DNA of 64,000 nucleotides from Catenovulum agarivorans YM01 (lineage in GTDB: Bacteria; Pseudomonadota; Gammaproteobacteria; Enterobacterales; Alteromonadaceae). The position numbers and the translations under genes are program-made. The notes beneath the pieces are model-generated. The model was not told the origin of the DNA. It saw only the letters and a list, made by a program, of their open reading frames with translations, and did not search any database. Below, one piece after another: positions 62,080 to 64,000 of this stretch (its first letter is position 1; every line of letters starts with the position of its first letter). The stretch lies in NCBI RefSeq assembly GCF_000281085.1, contig NZ_AJWM01000048.1, forward strand, positions 62,001 through 126,000. The letters are read 5' to 3'.

Positions 62080-64000
62080 TTATAGAGGTAGGTTAAAACC
62101 AAATTGGAACTTGTTTTGCTCAGTAATTAAATCATCGTCGCTATATATATACTGCAGGCCAAGGGTTACATTGAGTTTGTTGAGCGTTAGCACGTCAAAA
62201 TCTAAACCCAAAACCATTTGGTTGATTTTTACATCAACTAAATTGTTTGCTTGCTCAATATCATAGTGCCTAAACGCTAATGCCAGTTTCTCTCGGCGCA
62301 ATGAGAAGGGCGACTTTAACGAATACCATGACAAGTTGAATACTTTAGATGCAGAAATTTCGGCGAAAGAAACCGATTTTGCAAATACATCACCTTTAAG
62401 TGAAGGCAAAACAAATTTACTTGGATCTGGATTGGTAAATTCGTAGGTGTCTTGCAGCTCAACACCTAAACGATTGAGTGGATCTACGTTTTGTAAGTTG
62501 GTTTGTGAATGTTTTATCTTTCCTTGTAGATAAAATTCATTGGCAAGGTCAGTTGCAAGCAACATTTGTCCGCCGGTTATCTTGCTTTCTCTATCTTCAG
62601 TTGCGTAGGCGCTCGCGGCAAAAGCCTCGTTATACAACCAGCTATTTGCATAATGTTCAGTGCGGCTGATATTTAATGCGACAGACAGCGGTTCACGTTC
62701 GTCCAACTTATAATCTTGATAATAGTTGGTGTCTAATTCGGCGCGCCAGAAACCTGATTGCAAAAACGGAATTTTAATTTGTGCAGCAAAACCAGAGTCG
62801 CGTGTTTGCGTTGTTGCATCATTATCAAAACCATTGTTGGCGACATAATAGGCTTGTAAGCCAGTCAACAAAAAGGTTTGGTTATTACTGATGCTGATGC
62901 CAACCAGATCTGAGTAATCACTGTCGCGCATTGCCCACAAACCAATTTGTGTTCTATCTAGCGGGTCGGCTATTAATGCACTAACGCTATACAAGGTCTT
63001 GATTTCTTCTTCGCCTTTGTCGTTTTCTTCGGTGACACTGCCAAGCGCGATATGGCCACCACTAAACCTGAGGTTATTGAATAAACCATAGGTTTTTTCA
63101 TCGGTGATTTTTTTATCGGGTAACTCAGTAACGGCCACTTGCGGTTGCTGTTCAGTTGTTGCTTGTTTGTCCCAAACTAGCTTAACCACAAAAGGTGTTT
63201 GTTGGCTGATTTTGGGTGTTTCAAGTGAATAATAATATTCGTCTTTAGATATGGCCGAAACTAACACTTGGTCATTAACTAATTTAGCATCCACCACGTT
63301 ATCTGCGGCTAATACACGTTCAATAGACCCTTGGTTGGTTCGGTATAAGCTACTGCCGTGTTCACTATTGGCAATAAAATAAACATGGCCTTGTTTATCT
63401 ACATCAACCACTATGCCGTAGTGTCCGGTAAAGCTAACCAATGCTTGGTTATTTTTAAATAAGGTACGCTCGCGGCCACTTTGGACAAAATAGTATAGGT
63501 TATCTTGATGAACGAGCACTGAAGAATTTACTTGCGCAAATAACTTATCGCCGACATATAACTGCGGTTGTTCAAATGATTTACTGCTTTCAAAATAAAC
63601 CGCACGGCCATCAGTTAAATATCCTTGGATAATTTTGCCTTCGCTGCCTGGTTTTATATGTGCACTTTCATCAAATAAACCTTGTTGGCTGCGCCACACT
63701 GAGGTTTTTCGGCCTGAAACAGTATAAAAATCATCGCCTATCGCAAATACTTTGCCTAAGGCTAGCCTGGTTTTATCTGACTTTAGACTCGAATTTTGTA
63801 TATTAAATTGCTGCAGAATTGGCGCACTCACCGCATCTGGATTGGTTAAAAATATAATCTGCTCAGCTTGTCTATTCATAGGCGCAAATTGTTTTGAGCT
63901 GGTTATGATTTTGCCATTGGCTAATTGCATGTCTTGTGCGTCTTGTTGCAATTTTTGTTGCCAAGCAAACAAACTGTCGTTGAAATTTACCCCTAAAGTA
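62080..64000 (-). CDS. Outer-membrane protein with propeller-like region and C-terminal barrel, 5' partial
   Basis: The frame is open to the right edge, so the start is outside; about 639 codons are visible. The first 280 or so residues look like repeated short strands of a TolB/WD40-like propeller (YLTDGRAVYFESSK, QLYVGDKLFAQV, HVYFIANSEHGSSLYR). The rest has alternating barrel strands (IALGSVTEE, FWRAELDTNYYQDY, KLALAFRHYDIE) ending QFGFNLPL. Such propeller-plus-barrel proteins occur in Alteromonadales but their role is unknown to me. A hairpin separates it from tcdA. Confidence 0.65.
   Translation of the reverse strand, partial: TLGVNFNDSLFAWQQKLQQDAQDMQLANGKIITSSKQFAPMNRQAEQIIFLTNPDAVSAPILQQFNIQNSSLKSDKTRLALGKVFAIGDDFYTVSGRKTSVWRSQQGLFDESAHIKPGSEGKIIQGYLTDGRAVYFESSKSFEQPQLYVGDKLFAQVNSSVLVHQDNLYYFVQSGRERTLFKNNQALVSFTGHYGIVVDVDKQGHVYFIANSEHGSSLYRTNQGSIERVLAADNVVDAKLVNDQVLVSAISKDEYYYSLETPKISQQTPFVVKLVWDKQATTEQQPQVAVTELPDKKITDEKTYGLFNNLRFSGGHIALGSVTEENDKGEEEIKTLYSVSALIADPLDRTQIGLWAMRDSDYSDLVGISISNNQTFLLTGLQAYYVANNGFDNDATTQTRDSGFAAQIKIPFLQSGFWRAELDTNYYQDYKLDEREPLSVALNISRTEHYANSWLYNEAFAASAYATEDRESKITGGQMLLATDLANEFYLQGKIKHSQTNLQNVDPLNRLGVELQDTYEFTNPDPSKFVLPSLKGDVFAKSVSFAEISASKVFNLSWYSLKSPFSLRREKLALAFRHYDIEQANNLVDVKINQMVLGLDFDVLTLNKLNVTLGLQYIYSDDDLITEQNKFQFGFNLPL

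Noticed and set aside
1-64000. CRISPR array, prophage, insertion sequence or replication origin
   Set aside because: No regularly spaced direct repeats, transposase, phage structural gene or DnaA-box cluster was seen.

Overview
The window is chromosomal DNA of an AT-rich marine gammaproteobacterium, most likely an Alteromonadales member related to Alteromonas or Catenovulum. This is inferred from protein character: a TyrR-type regulator, smpB divergent from ratA-rnfH, a rhombosortase, a lipoprotein pullulanase beside a very large TonB-dependent receptor, and an SSS symporter with its DUF4212 partner. Most genes are ordinary housekeeping or transport genes. No CRISPR array, prophage or insertion sequence is visible.

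Layout. 0-1 kb: the 3' end of an ATPase gene whose stop codon lies inside an antisense tRNA-Arg(CCT), then two operator-like palindromes. 1-5.5 kb: trpS, then a porin-like protein, a small periplasmic binding-protein-like protein and a convergent membrane diguanylate cyclase. 5.7-13 kb: a minus-strand oligopeptide operon (oppA-oppB-oppC-fused oppDF) ending in a lipoprotein oligoendopeptidase F. 13-13.8 kb: a GDT1/MntX-like Mn exporter under a yybP-ykoY riboswitch. 14.3-20.9 kb: a six-gene minus-strand cluster for lipid-linked glycosylation (membrane flippase-like protein, GT2, two GT39/ArnT-like transferases, two PAP2 phosphatases). 21-28 kb: an internally duplicated unknown protein, a Gfo/Idh oxidoreductase, malic enzyme, smpB, ratA-rnfH and a SulP transporter. 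28-36 kb: a small secreted protein, a K+ channel, rhombosortase, lipoproteins, gamma-glutamyltransferase, cysK and a CBM48 protein. 36-45 kb: an RND pump with its adaptor, bamE, a priC-like gene, a degenerate TyrR and a second diguanylate cyclase. 45-53 kb: pullulanase divergent from a TonB receptor, a maltodextrin-uptake pair. 54-64 kb: a DUF1338 dioxygenase, a GNAT protein, a CPA2 antiporter, an SSS symporter with DUF4212, tas, tcdA and a partial outer-membrane protein.

The most unusual content is intergenic. At least eight copies of a roughly 100-115 bp repeat lie only between genes (13872, 14064, 21083, 25058, 33901, 53569, 60814, 61038). Every copy folds on paper into a long outer stem enclosing two hairpins. 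The outer arms and the hairpin stems differ in sequence between copies yet remain complementary. Both hairpin loops keep the motif ANGGA in 15 of 16 cases. That motif, closed by C-G and flanked as (A/U)C...G(U/A), is the published consensus for the RNA-binding regulator CsrA/RsmA. Seven of eight copies are in sense orientation in a gene's 3' flank. The family is either a REP/MITE-like element or a dispersed set of CsrA-type RNA modules, or both. A second notable element is a perfect 18-bp inverted repeat built from heptamers between the pullulanase and its receptor.
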